From assembly GCF_027244095.1 (NCBI RefSeq), contig NC_069661.1:12286001-12350000 (forward strand): a stretch of 64,000 bases of DNA. The letters are read 5' to 3'. The translations under genes were made by a program, and so were the position numbers. Numbering within the stretch: the stretch's first letter is position 1; every line of letters starts with the position of its first letter. The notes under the pieces are model-generated. The model did not search any database and was not told the DNA's origin. It saw nothing but the letters and a program-made list of their open reading frames with translations. Origin of the DNA: Hemicordylus capensis. Lineage: Eukaryota; Chordata; Lepidosauria; Squamata; Cordylidae. Positions 11,960 through 28,194 of this stretch are shown one piece after another.

Positions 11960-12511
11960 CAGGGGCGTATCTAGGTTAGGGCAGGCAGGGCACGTGCCCT
12001 GGGTGCCACTTAAAAGGGGGTGCCATTTCTTAAAATTAAAATTGTTTTTATAATGGCTGCTGAAAACAAAATGGCCACTGCACATGCTCAAATGGCCTCT
12101 GTGAGGCCCTAGGCCACACCAGGTCACACAGAGGTCATTCGAGCATGCGTGGTGGCCATTTTGTTTTCAGATCCCTTTTTTAAAAAAAAAATTATTTTAC
12201 AAAATGGCCAGCACACATGCTCAAATAGTCCCTGTGAGGCCCTAGAGGCCAGAAAGGGGGGGCTTTTCAGGCCCCCCCCAGCCTTTAGGAAGCCCCCCGA
12301 AGGGGCTACAGGTAATTTTTTAATTAAATAATAATAATAATATAAGTCACTACACACATATTCAGATATGTGACTTGTCTGTGACCTTCAGACTTGTATT
12401 TTTCAGCTGATATTATGGTAAAGTTATCTGAAAGATGGGTGTCAGATGTTTGGACAGGGGGCGCAATTTCAATGCTTGCCCTAGGCGCTATTTTCCCTAG
12501 ATACGCCTCTG
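11960..12511. mobile_element. hAT-type element with CAGGGGCGTATCTAG ends
   Basis: Inverted ends CAGGGGCGTATCTAG and CTAGATACGCCTCTG, with a perfect 8-bp duplication ACAAAGGA (11952-11959, 12512-12519). It contains internal reversed repeats of an AAAATGGCC-type motif. No transposase. Confidence 0.88.
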
Positions 12512-12805
12512 ACAAAGGAGCAAGGTGAGGCTCTGTGTGTAGTTGGCACAGCTCCCTGAGGTCGAAGAGCTGACAGGACAGCCAGAAGGGGAAACAGCTA
12601 GTAGATTTCTGATTTCCCTTCCCCTATAATGGCCTGCTGAATTGGCAACATAACTTCTTCTACTCCCCACCACCACCGGAATAGCCACCCCATAATCTGT
12701 GAATATGCCCCCCATCTCCCCATCTCCAGAAAAACTCAGAAACATCATAAACCAATCTCACCCAGGACTTAAAACAACAGAAGCTTAATATAAAACAGCC
12801 ACCGA

Positions 12806-13388
12806 CATAAGAACATAAAAACAGCCCTGCTGGATTGGGCCCAAGGCCCATCTAGTCCAGCATCCTGTTTCACACAGTGGCCCACCAGTTGCCGATGGAA
12901 GCCTACAGGCAGGAGTTGAGGGCATGCCCTCTCTCCTGCTGTTACTCCTCTGCAACTGGTACTCAGAGGCATCCTGCCTTTGAGGCTGGAGGTGGCCTTT
13001 AACCCTCCAGCTAGCAGCCGATGATAGACGGCTCCTCCATGAAGTTATCTAAACCCCTCTTAAAGCCATCCAGGTTGTTGGCTGTCACCACATCTCATGG
13101 CAGAGAATTCCACAAGTTGATTATGCAATGTGTGAAAAAGTACTTCCGTTTGCTGGTCCAAAATTTCCTGGCAATCAATTTCATAGGACAACCCCTGGTT
13201 CTAGTGTTATGTGAGAGGAAGAAGTATTTCTCTCCATCCACTTTCTCCACACCATGTATGATTTTATAGATCTCTATCATGTCTCCCCACAGTCATCTTT
13301 TTTCTAAACTAAAAGCCCCAGGTGTTGTAGCCTTGCCTCATAAGAAAGGTGCTCTAGGCCCCTGATCATCTTGGTTGATCAGGGGCCC
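12806..13388 (-). mobile_element. CR1-type LINE 3' end with short inverted 5' tip
   Basis: The minus strand reads DGEKYFFLSHNTRTRGCPMK-type CR1 ORF sequence and a 3' tail ending at TAAGAACAT (12806). At its 5' end GGCCCCTGATCA (13357-13368) is followed, after seven bases, by its inverse at 13376-13388. Confidence 0.82.
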
Positions 13389-13473
13389 ACCACTACCACA
13401 CAGTTACACTACCACATAAGTTCTAAGAGCTCTGGCAGAGTTGGCTAGTTGGGGCATGTAGTTTATTAAGAAG

Positions 13474-13755
13474 TGCTGACTCACCCTGGGCCCTGGTCCT
13501 GCCCAAACTCTCCAAAGGTGGCAGCAGCAGCCACAGTCCCACAGGTCACCCCCGAGACAGGCAGCAAGTGTGCAGGCAGCAGCAGCAGACAGACAGAAAC
13601 GCAGGTTCTCACCCTGGGGCCATCTGGGAATCAGATGTTCTCTTCCTCTCCTGCAGGGCTTCTGGCAAGCTGTGGCTGCAGACAGCATTCCTATATAGGC
13701 CCAGAGTTGACTAGTCTAGGCAGGACGTACACAGGAACTGCTGACTCACCCTGGG
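13474..13755. repeat. Insertion flanked by 17-bp direct repeats
   Basis: TGCTGACTCACCCTGGG occurs at 13474-13490 and 13739-13755. The 248 bases between are GC-rich with CAG runs and match nothing I know. The length of the repeat suggests target-primed insertion. Confidence 0.55.
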
Positions 13756-14269
13756 TCAAATATACCTGCATTTACTCAAAGGGAACAGGACTCTGGATTT
13801 AAGACGACCTCCTGATTTCTAAGATCAAAAAACTTCAGGGAAACCTAGTCTTGGATTCCAGTATACCGTACATTTCCCCCATGTTGTGGCCCTGTACCGC
13901 AATAGGTAACCTGCATGAGGCTTGCTGAGTGCCTCCCATGGGTCTCTCCTCCCTTCACCACCAGTGGCTCTCTTGCCACAGAAGGCCCATGATAAGTGTG
14001 AACCTGGGCATGGCATGTAAACAAAAATGGCAGCACTTATGAGTAAACGAGATGATAATTTATTGGTCACTGGACATGTGTATATACACTACAGCTGCCA
14101 GGAAAGTAGTCACAGAAGAGAGGGGCAAGAGCCTGGCCACACCCTAGAGTTAACACGAATTGATAATGAAAAGTGGTATATAGCGTGTCATAAAAATGAT
14201 AATGAGCGATACAGAGATGGGCAAGGGCTCCTTTTTACGCAGATAAACAAGCTTGGATTCAATCAGAAC

Positions 14270-14405
14270 AGGACTCCACAACTTTGGTCCTCCAGTTTTT
14301 TTGGACTACAATTCCCATCATCCCCAGTGACTGGGGCACATAGGGGATGATGGGATGGGAGTTGTAGTCCAGCATCTGCAGGAGGGCCGGAGTGGTACAG
14401 CCCTG
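14270..14405. mobile_element. Hairpin MITE
   Basis: ACTCCACAACTTTGGTCCTC and its partner GAGGGCCGGAGTGGTACAG surround ACAATTCCCATCATCCCC and its inverse. Confidence 0.7.
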
Positions 14406-15150
14406 AATTAGAATGTCTTCCTGCATTTTTGGACTGGTGTTCAACTCTACTTTGAGCTGCAAGTACTGATCCTAAAATGTGGAATGTGACCTCAAAACTA
14501 CAGATGATATCAAACAAGTTCTGATATGAAACACAAATATAAGACACAGACTAATTTTATTTATTACATTTACCTCCCACCTTTCCCTTCATGGTGGATC
14601 TCAAGACAGCATCTAGGCAGTTCCCAAATGGTCTCCCATCCAGGCACTGAACAGACTTAGACCTGCTTAGTTTCTGCAAAATGGCACTCTCTTGTGCTCT
14701 CAGAAATGAAATATGAGAAATTGACTTAGGACTCAACTCTAGAACCTGCTTTGAAAACCCAAATTTAGTTCCAGAATATATGGATCAACACAGAAGTCCA
14801 AGATATTGTCACCCTCTTGAGTGACCAAGAAACAGGATTGGCCTATCCCAACAGCAGCAGGAATGCCTTTGAGTAGTTTAGGGCCACTAGAGAAAGGAGC
14901 ACTGTTAGATCCCACTCCAATCATGGACTCCAATGGCTCCCAGAATCCCACTGAAATTGTGAACTCAGAGTACCTATTACCACTAGTATTGCTTCCTGCC
15001 TTTTTCCTAAAAGGGCTCTTGTGCCTTTGATAGGTACATGAGGAGCTGAGTTTCAGCAGGTAAAAATTTTCTCCTGCAAGAGGATGCAGTGACTGTTTAA
15101 GGTTTCATCTGTAAAGCTTCTCCTTTTGGCAACACTTTAGCCATCTGTGG
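14406..15150. other. No gene recognised
   Basis: Apart from a SINE-like stretch near 14555-14680 (TTACCTCCCACCTTTCCCTT), nothing identifiable was found. Confidence 0.4.
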
Positions 15151-15246
15151 CAGGGTGGGCAATGCTGGCCCTCCAATTTATTGTAGCTGGGAATGATGGG
15201 AATTGTTGTTCAAGGACAGCTGGAGGGCTAACTTTGCCCACCCCTG
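15151..15246. mobile_element. Hairpin MITE (first of an adjacent pair)
   Basis: CAGGGTGGGCAATGCTGGCC and TTGCCCACCCCTG are inverted ends. Flanks ATCTGTGG and ATCTACAG are a decayed 8-bp duplication. Confidence 0.75.
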
Positions 15247-15254
15247 ATCTACAG

Positions 15255-15383
15255 CAAGGGTAGACAACCTTGATACTCCAGCTGTTGAATTATAACTCCC
15301 ATCATCCCAAAGTTTACTGTGGCTAGAGATTATGGGAGTTGTAGTTCAATAATAGCTGGAGCATGTTAGGTTGCCTACCCCTG
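15255..15383. mobile_element. Hairpin MITE (second of an adjacent pair)
   Basis: CAAGGGTAGACAACC and GGTTGCCTACCCCTG ends, with flanks ATCTACAG and ATCTACAA. It begins eight bases after the previous element, inside that element's target copy. Confidence 0.8.
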
Positions 15384-15410
15384 ATCTACAATCTTTTTTG
15401 TTCAAAAAAG

Positions 15411-15631
15411 GTCTATCTGTGGCTACTAGTCTGGTGGTTATAGGCCACCTCCAGCCTCAGAAGCAAGACACCTCTAGATAGCAGTTGCAGGGGAGCAACA
15501 GTAGGAGAGAGGGTATGCACATAACTCTTGCCTATGGGCTTCCCAGAGGCATCTGGTGGGCCACTGTGTGAAACAGGATGCTGGACTAGATAGGCCTTTA
15601 ACCTGATCCAGCAGGACTGTTGTTATGTTCC
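15411..15631 (+). mobile_element. CR1-type LINE 3' end
   Basis: It carries GGCCACCTCCAGCCTCAGAA and the tail GATCCAGCAGGACTGTTGTT. Confidence 0.8.
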
Positions 15632-15668
15632 ATTATTTATTTGTTGAATATCTTGAATAATTAAGCAT

Positions 15669-16125
15669 AAACAGAGATGGCTCCCCCTTGAGGCAAGATG
15701 AAGTGATGGCCACAGGTGGGGCACATCATGGGGCAGCAAGTACACCAACACCTACCTGTCCCCAACAGCAGGGGGTATTCATATCCCCAACTGCCTCCTT
15801 CCACTGCCCTCTATGGGCATTTTCCCCCTTTCTGGCCCCAGGCCCCCTCTCTGCCCCCTTACCTAGAGCCAGCACTGATGCTGCTCTGCCCGCCACCTGA
15901 CCACTGCCTCTCTTCCCCCGTGCCAGGCTCCCCGTCCAGGTGCAGATTCAGCTGGCAGCTATAGCATCCCACTGGCCTGGAAGAAGCTGCTGGTGCATGG
16001 GAAATAGGAGCAGAATAGGGGGCAGGTAAGCTGGTGAGGGAGGCAGGGCATCAGCAGTGCCAGCTCCAGGTATAGAAGTGACAATGACCTTGCTGGTCGC
16101 TGAAGCAAGGGCAACGGCCAGCCCT
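15669..16125. repeat. GC-rich imperfect fold-back
   Basis: GAGCCAGCACTGATGCTGCT (about 15848) and its near-inverse GCATCAGCAGTGCCAGCTCC (about 16048) lie 180 bases apart in GC-rich DNA with no coding signal. Probably a decayed DNA transposon. Confidence 0.4.
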
Positions 16126-16309
16126 GCCTAAAACTGAATTTCCATCCATTCATTCATTTGATTTTTATACCACCCTTCCCAAAGTGGCCCCAAAGGCAGA
16201 AAATAGTCCAATGGAGTGTTCTAGCATTGAAAATAAAATAAAATAAACCAAGCAAGCAAGCAGCAATCATAGGCATGCTTACGGTGGGGGGGGGGGGGAA
16301 CCAACAATT

Positions 16310-16945
16310 GCCCTCTTCTGCACCTTTTCCAGTTCTACAATGTCCACATCTAAAAAAGGACATTGTAGAACTGGAAGAGGAGCAGAAGAGGGCAACCAAG
16401 ATGAGCAGGGGCCTAGAGCACCTTTCTTATGAGGCAAGGCTACAACAGCTGGGGCTATTTAGTTTAGAAAAAAGACAACTGCGGGGAGACATGATAGAGG
16501 TCTATAAAATCATGCATGGTGTGGAGAAAGTGGATAGATATAAGTTCTTTTCCCTTTCCCATTGCACTAGAACCAGGGGTCATCCCATGAAATAGATTGC
16601 CAGGAAATCTAGGATCAACAAACGGAAGTACATAATCAACTTTTGGAATTCTCTGCCACGAGATGTGGTGACAGCCAACAACCTGGATGGCTTTAAGAGA
16701 GGTTTGGATAACTTCATGGAGGAGAGGTCTATCATCGGCTGCTAGCTGGAGGATTAAAGTCCACCTCCAGCCTCAAAGGCAGGATGCCTCTGAGTACCAG
16801 TTGCAGGGGAGTAACAGCAGGAGAGAGGGCATGCCCTCAACTCCTGCCTGTAGGCTTCCAGCAGCATCTGGTGGGCCACTGTGAGAAAAAGGATGCTGGA
16901 CCAGATGGGCCTTGGGCCTGATCCAGCAGGGCTGTTCTTATGTTC
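16310..16945 (+). mobile_element. CR1-type LINE 3' end with inverted 5' end
   Basis: 16358-16945 is the longest CR1 copy here. It reads FSLEKRQLRGDMIEVYKIMH and NRF-free 3' ORF end, then the tail CTTATGTTCTTA. 16310-16345 is the inverse of 16358-16393, as in twin-primed insertion. Confidence 0.85.
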
Positions 16946-17055
16946 TTAAATCAGCAGCCTGCCCACATCTGAGAAGGCCTACTTAGCAATTAGTTCCCAA
17001 TCAAGGCTGGCTTCTGCTTCCATCAGAACTCTCATTGCACCAGGAAATCCAATAT

Positions 17056-17249
17056 GGCTGAGTCATCCTCCCTCCCACAAATGTGAGTCACTGTCTGGTT
17101 AATAGGAAACATTCCCATTGGTTGATACTGCCTGCTAATCACATACTTACCTGTCCTCAAACTGTATTAATACCAGGTGGTCACACAGTCTCTTCATAGC
17201 TGTGTAGAGCTTTGTTTGGTGTTTGTGTTTAGTCTTGTAGGACATAGAG
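17056..17249 (+). promoter_or_regulatory. Gene A promoter with Maf/NRF2-like site, inverted CCAAT and TATA-like box
   Basis: GGCTGAGTCATC at 17056-17067 matches the core of an antioxidant response/Maf recognition element (TGCTGAGTCA type). ATTGG (inverted CCAAT) is at 17117-17121 and a weak TATA-like GTATTAATACC near 17164-17174. The predicted leader is about 55 bases. It contains no CAGTG and no C-bulge stem that would make an iron-responsive element. The box order matches the promoters of B and C. The factor assignments are inferred from motif and order. Confidence 0.6.
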
Positions 17250-22280
<5,031 letters not shown>

Positions 22281-22837
22281 ACACCCATCACTGAAATGAT
22301 GAATTTGGAAATAAATAAACCAAAATGCTAGCATAAAAGCCTAATGGTGTCGTGTCTCATGTGATCTGTTCAGAGAAGAAACTGTGCTTCTCTTAAAAGA
22401 AATATGCATTAAAAGCAAGGTATAGTGTCCTATGCTGGCCTACTAAAATGAATTTTGCTGAGTTCAGTAGTCTTGGGGCCACTCAGCTAAGTGGTTTCTA
22501 GAAATGCCTCTTCAGCAGAAAGCAACAGTGGGGGAGCAGATCCTCATTTGGATCATGGTGTATGTGGAGGGAGGATTCGACCTGTCTGGCCAGTGCCATT
22601 TTGACTGAACACTCCTGCTGCAAATGGCCACTTTTGGGATTGACTCTGGGGGTGGGGGGCATGAGGAGAAATGCCAGCTCTGTCTATCACAGTTCTAATC
22701 TGAATTGGTAAGGGTCCCCTGTGGTTGCAATCAGAGGTGCTTCTGCTGGTCACATCTCAAATGGTTAGCTGAATGTTGTCTTTGACCCCACCCACCCCCC
22801 AGTCTCAAGTGTGCACAGGATTACTGCCTTGTCCCTG

Positions 22838-23131
22838 AGAGGAGAGCTAGTCTTGTGGCAGCAAGCTTGACTTGTCCCCTTAGCTAAGCAGGGTCCACCC
22901 TGGTTGTATTTGAATGGGAGACTACATGTAAGCATTGTAAGATACTCCCCTCAGGAAATGGAGCCGCTCTGGGAAGAGCAGAAGGTTTCAAGTTCCCTTC
23001 CTGGCAGCATTTCCAAGATAGGGCTGAGAGAGAGTCCTGCCTGTGACCTTGGAGAAGCTGCTGTCCGTCTGTGAAGACAATACTGAGCTAGATAGACCAA
23101 TGGTCTGACTCAGTATATGGCAGTTTCCTAT
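22838..23131 (+). mobile_element. 5S-headed SINE, plus strand
   Basis: GAGAGGAGAGCTAGTCTTGT, then TTAGCTAAGCAGGGTCCACC and GAATGGGAGACTACATG align with the internal promoter of 5S rRNA (AGCTAAGCAGGGTC, ATGGGAGAC). The body ends CTCAGTATATGGCAGTTTCC. Confidence 0.85.
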
Positions 23132-23389
23132 CATGCAGTGTACAGTTGAGAAAGGCTGGAGGAACACTTTCCTGGAGGCTTCTCCTGGTGCTTCAGAGTA
23201 CTCTCCAATTGATGCCAGAGCTAAATAATAGGGGTAGGTCCTCTTCCACATGGTGTAATTCAGGAGTTCTCAGAGGCATCATGACTAGCCTTCCTTTGAG
23301 GGAAAGGGCTGGCTGAGATGGATCCCTAATCTGATCAACCAAGACGATTCTTGAGTTCAACAGTAGTTAAGGAAATGTTGAATCCACCT

Positions 23390-23606
23390 TTATTTACTTA
23401 CTTTTTATATCCCGCTCTCCCTCCAAGGAGCCCAGAGCAGTGTACTACATAAGTTTCTCTTTCACAACAACCCTGTGAAGTAGGTTAGGCTGAGAGAGAA
23501 GTGACTGGCCCAGAGTCACCCAGCTAGTATCATGGCTGAATGGGTATTTGAACTTGGGTCTCCCCGGTCCTAATCCAGCACTCTAACCACTATACCACAC
23601 TGCTCT
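23390..23606 (-). mobile_element. Sauria-type tRNA SINE
   Basis: It contains the reverse of GTGGTTAGAGTGCTGGATTA and GGGTGACTCTGGGCCAGTCA. Confidence 0.88.
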
Positions 23607-23609
23607 GTC

Positions 23610-24440
23610 CATGTCCAGCACGCTAGTCCTCACTTTCAGGTGCAAGTGCATCAGGATCAAGGAGAAGACTAGGAGTCTGCTGCAAACTACTAGCCAGAAG
23701 GTTAGCAAGGCTTTCTGACTCCCAAACATCTTAGCCTTTGGCTTGAGTATTCCTCACCTGTAAAAAGCAAGTTACATTGGCCAGTCCTCTATGAAGCCCT
23801 GCAGGCTAGCTGTGGGGTTTTGTATTGGAATGCTTGACAGGGCTTCTAAAAGGCTGTCAAGGAACTTCACAATTTGTAATTCTTGTGCATAGCTACAATA
23901 TGCATCTCTACATATTCTGTGTGTATACATTCTTGCCTACTTGCATTCTATCCCTTTTAGAAGCCCACATAGAGAGTGGGTTCACACGACCACTGGCCAA
24001 TCTGGAAGTGAGGAAAATAATATATATAGGGTATACAGGCAGACCACAGCTTCACATATCTGTGACCAGTTAATTGACACTTAACCATGGCATATGTGGG
24101 GGAGGGGGAGAACCCAGCAAAAGGGGGTTAATTTCTTGGCCACATATTACCTCAGTTAATTTCCAGCCACCATTTTGTAAAAAGCCATTTTGGGGCTCAT
24201 TTACTTAAAAAAGAACACCACAAAAAACCTTTCTCAAAAAATGACAGGAAAATTGAATCTGGACTCGGGGGCGGGGGTCATTGCTGGACAGCTGGAGGCC
24301 TGCAGAGCATGGTAGCACACTTAATTTTGCCTTGGAAAAAAACATTTTTTGTTTTCCTGCAACTTTCAACCCCCAGTTCTCATTACTCCAATGACTCTGT
24401 TCAGTTTGGTTAATCATGGTTATAGGCAAGGAACAGAACC
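23610..24440. other. No gene recognised
   Basis: The open frames here are short and uninformative; I see no exon or clear repeat boundary. Confidence 0.4.
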
Positions 24441-24443
24441 CTA

Positions 24444-24742
24444 GGAACATAGGAAACTGCCATATACTGAGTCAGACCATTGGTCTATCTAGCTCAGTAT
24501 TGTCTTCACAGACTGGCAGCGGCTTCGCCAACGTTGCAGGCAGGAATCTCTCTCAGCCCTATCTTGGAGAAGCCAGGGAGGGAACTTGAAACCTTCTGCT
24601 CTTCCCAGAGCACCTCCATCCCCTGAGGAGAATATCTTGCAGTGCTCACACATCAAGTCTCCCATTCAGATGCAACCAGGGCAGACCCTGCTTAGCTATG
24701 GGGACAAGTCATGCTTGCTACCACAAGACCAGCTCTCCTCTC
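24444..24742 (-). mobile_element. 5S-headed SINE
   Basis: Near full length, from GGAACATAGGAAACTGCC to CCAGCTCTCCTCTC. Confidence 0.85.
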
Positions 24743-25276
24743 CCTCAGAAATAATGAGATAAGCCTGTATATCGGGATGCAAAATCACACACTCCCAATG
24801 GGCGTGATGTCTGAAGCCACACAGGCTGCTTCCCACACCAGATTCCTGACAATCTCCCAAACCTTGCTGCCCAACTTCTGGATCCTGGGTATGGAAGTCA
24901 GAAAAACAGTGCATGGAAAATCTCAAACTGGGCTTGAGTGGGTTCAGATGCTGGGCGCATGAGCCTGGGCGCATTGTGGCATCTCCAGAATTCCCCCCAC
25001 TTCGAGGAGAGAGATCAGCCCGTGCTGCATTGGCATCCTTTAAGGCAGGGAGAGTCACTCCGGCCCACACTGCTGAATGCAACACGGGCCGATCTCCCTT
25101 CCAAACAGAAGGGCACTACTGGTGTCCGTGATTAAATCAGAGGGCTTTGAGAATCTTCTATGTGCAGGATATAATTGCCCCTCTCCATAAGCTGAAGGGG
25201 CTCATCCATTCTGCTGCGTGTGTAGACCCAAGACACTTGTGTGAGGAAAAGCCCTACTAAAATTGGTGAATCTTAC

Positions 25277-25758
25277 TGAGGCAGACTCAGATTGTGGTCA
25301 AGAAATGGTTAAAAGGGTCTGTATTACCAAACTGCACTAATTGCAACTTGCTAACAGCACAATAAATCTGTCGACCTGCTGGAATGCAGGCAAAGGGGCC
25401 CCCTTGGTATCTATAGATAACAAAGTGTTGGCTGGCCAGTACCTTCAGTGCCACATCTGGAAGGGAATGAAATAGTTGGCAATCAATATGCAGAAGAGAA
25501 GGAGGAGGAGTAATGCTTAATTATAGTTAGCAGAAAATGTCTGATTGGTAATAATTGTAAGATGACGATGCTTATTAATGAGGATTGTATCCACTGTCTG
25601 TAAATTGTTATGAGTATAAAAGGCGAAGACACAATGTAAACGGAGCTCAGCCTTTGGAATTTATTCTGCTGAGTCTCTAATTGCTGGCAATAAATCTGCT
25701 TTCTCTCAAACTGTTGGTGCCAATCTCTGTCTCAAGAACCCGGGGGATTTCTGCTACA
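25277..25758 (+). mobile_element. Probable solo LTR of an endogenous retrovirus-like element (fossil)
   Basis: A 482-base block starts TGAGGC and ends GCTACA, with a 4-bp target duplication TTAC on each side (25273-25276, 25759-25762). It has a TATA-like GTATAAAAGGC at about 25614 and an AATAAA at about 25689. No gag, pol or env sequence is next to it, so it looks like a recombined solo LTR. The class is uncertain; a 4-bp duplication fits gammaretrovirus-like elements. Confidence 0.6.
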
Positions 25759-25956
25759 TTACTTCTGAGCAAACATGAGTAATATTAGGCTGTTTGAGAG
25801 GAAACCCACCCTTGGAAGAAATTGCATTGCTAGATACTTAAAAGTTCTGACCCCAGGACCCACAGCCCACCTTTTGATGATTAAACTCTGACATACCTCT
25901 CAAAATAATTATGTATGTTTTAAAAAGTCTCTAACATTATAATGCAGTGCCTATGG

Positions 25957-26135
25957 AGGTACAACCTAATAGTGCAGTGGGGAAATGCTTGACTAACAAG
26001 CAGAAAGTTGCTAGATCGAATCCCTGATGATATGTTTCTTCCCAGATTATGGGAAACACCTATATCGGGCAGCAGTGATATAAGATACTGAAATGCATCA
26101 TCTCGTGCTGCACAGGAGGAAGCAATGGTAACATG
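25957..26135 (+). mobile_element. tRNA-derived SINE of a third type
   Basis: The head TAATAGTGCAGTGGGGAAAT with GCTAGATCGAATCCCTG resembles tRNA boxes A and B. The body TATGGGAAACACCTATATCG also occurs at 39210. Confidence 0.6.
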
Positions 26136-26345
26136 ATGACAATGGGGAAATCACAGGAGTCCCCACCCAGAACACCACCCTGTTCAGAGTGAAAGACCAG
26201 ATCAAGCGTGTGACCAGCAATGTGCGTCGGTCCCACTTGGGAGAGGCCCATAATTGTCATGGCCGCTATGAACTCCTGAGCTGCCCCAAACAAATTGGTC
26301 CCAAAGTCACCCTCCCCCGCCCTTAAAGTACTACACCCACCGGCA
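26100..26345 (-). mobile_element. LINE endonuclease fragment, antisense
   Basis: The minus strand reads AAQEFIAAMTIMGLSQVGPT then HIAGHTLDLVFHSEQ, the typical end of an L2/Rex-type LINE endonuclease domain (GPTH.AGHTLDLVF). Confidence 0.8.
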
Positions 26346-27054
26346 CCAAAATGCCGAAACACCCCCCACCCAGCACAAAACGTTTCGGAGGTCTTTATAA
26401 TGGCCTCCGGAAAGTTTCGGCCACATGCCTACTGCACACACTCCCCACAGATGTTACACAGAGGCAGCAGCCTCACAGGGGAAGCAAGAGCAGGAGCTTT
26501 AAAGGCATTAAGGAGCATAAATGGCATTGCAAAGCTTCAGTTAGCTTTCAATAGTACCTATTGAACTTTTCCAGGAATCAACAAGAAACCTATGAATCAA
26601 TTCCTTGAAAAGAAACAGCATCAAACGTGTTGGCATTTTCCCCTTGAGATATGATTAAAGGTTACAGCCAAGCCTGAATCACACAGAAGGTCAAACTTCA
26701 AAATGCCACCCTGTTAAGCCACAAGGGAGATATCTATGCCCCTGCTTTACAGTGGCAAATAGAAGCTTGAAAAGTGGTTTTTAAAGCTAGCAATTAACTT
26801 TGAAAAGGAGTGTTTTCTGCTGGAATTAGAAGGCTCAATTCACAATTCTCAGAACTGCTCCAGTGCATCAGCCTCCCCAGTGCCAGAGCATTTGCCAGTG
26901 AAGACTCACATGGAGCATTGCCTTTTCCCATCACCAGTGTGTGTGGATCTGGCAGGGCCTAGAGTTAGTCATCTTCTCTAGCCACAGGGCTTCATCCTGG
27001 TCTTGCTTCTGTAGAGGTTTCACATTTCAAGATTCCATGCATGGAGTTTGTAGA

Positions 27055-27199
27055 GCAGTCCTACTCAGCTTTGCCCTCCACACCCCCAGCTGTTTTCAGA
27101 CTACAACTCCCATAATCCCTCACTACAGTGACCAATAGCCAGGGATTATGGGAGTTGTAAACCAACATCTTCAGGGGGCCAAAGTTGAGCAGCCCAGTT
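27055..27199. mobile_element. Hairpin MITE
   Basis: CTACTCAGCTTTGCCCTCC and its inverse around ACTACAACTCCCATAATCCC. Confidence 0.7.
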
Positions 27200-27224
27200 G
27201 TAGAGTAACATACTAGTGCTACTA

Positions 27225-27410
27225 CTACTACAAATATTTATTTACTGCTTTTGAAAGTGGCTTACAAAAGGGCTCACCATCTAAAAAAACAACAAGGTAG
27301 ACACCAGCAACCACCAATGGAGAAATGCTGTGTTGGATAGGGACAGCTCTCTGCCAACTATAAGAGAACCACCATTTAAAAGAGTGCCTCTTTGCTAACA
27401 AAGACATTGT
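27225..27410 (-). mobile_element. LINE 3' tail, antisense
   Basis: Same tail type as at 7835 and 20440, including CACCAGCAACCACCAATGGA. Confidence 0.6.
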
Positions 27411-28190
27411 AGATTATTGTACAAAAATTGATTGGTCTCAAGTAAGATCAACCCTATCATTAAGTAGCCCTACTGTAAAGCAAGCTGTGGGCCAAACCAG
27501 TTCTCAGAATGATGCTCCCAAGAATGGCCTGCTGAGAGAGGGAGGGAGGAAAAGTGGCAGAACTGGGCCATTTACTTGGGAAGTGGATAGACTCCAAGGG
27601 AAAGAGTTGCATGCGGGCCACTTCCAGTATTACGCTGACCGGGGCGGCAAGAGGGCATACAGCCACCCTGCACCAGCAGTTTTTGAAGCAGTGCCAGAGG
27701 GGGAAACACAGCAGAGGAGGAAAGAGCCCTCCTCGCACCTTAAAGAGCCCCCCTGCCTCCCAGGTGTGCACAGAACTAGTTCCGTGCACACCACTATATA
27801 TAAGGTGATTGTAGTAGGTAGGTATCTATGTCTAAAGTGTTTCTGAGCTAGAGGAATGCATGTGCACATGTGTGGGAATGAGAGTGTCCGCATGCATCAG
27901 AAGTGTGTGATGTTATTTGCACAGGAGTGAGAGAAAGATCATGCGAAGAATGTTTTGTTTTGCACCATGTCCTTGCGATTCTTCTGGAAGACAGACATGA
28001 AGAGGGAGGAGGAGACAGTAATGGCCCACAGTTCTTTTCCAGGGCCCACTCCAACCTTGATTGGTTACATCCAATGTAATACATACATTAAGGCTACATC
28101 CTTGATTGTCACTACTTTTCATTGGGGGCATCATCCAACCAGGGGCATCATTAGGGGGTGGCCAATAGGTGGCCCCCAATAAATTGCTCA
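27411..28190. other. No gene recognised
   Basis: Overlapping open frames on both strands (27460-27900, 27848-28227) are GC-rich but have no family motif. Probably old transposon DNA. Confidence 0.4.
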
Positions 28191-28194
28191 GAGC

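Noticed and set aside
22858-22930. A 5S rRNA gene
   Set aside because: Only the internal promoter region resembles 5S rRNA and it is fused to the SINE body, as in many other copies.
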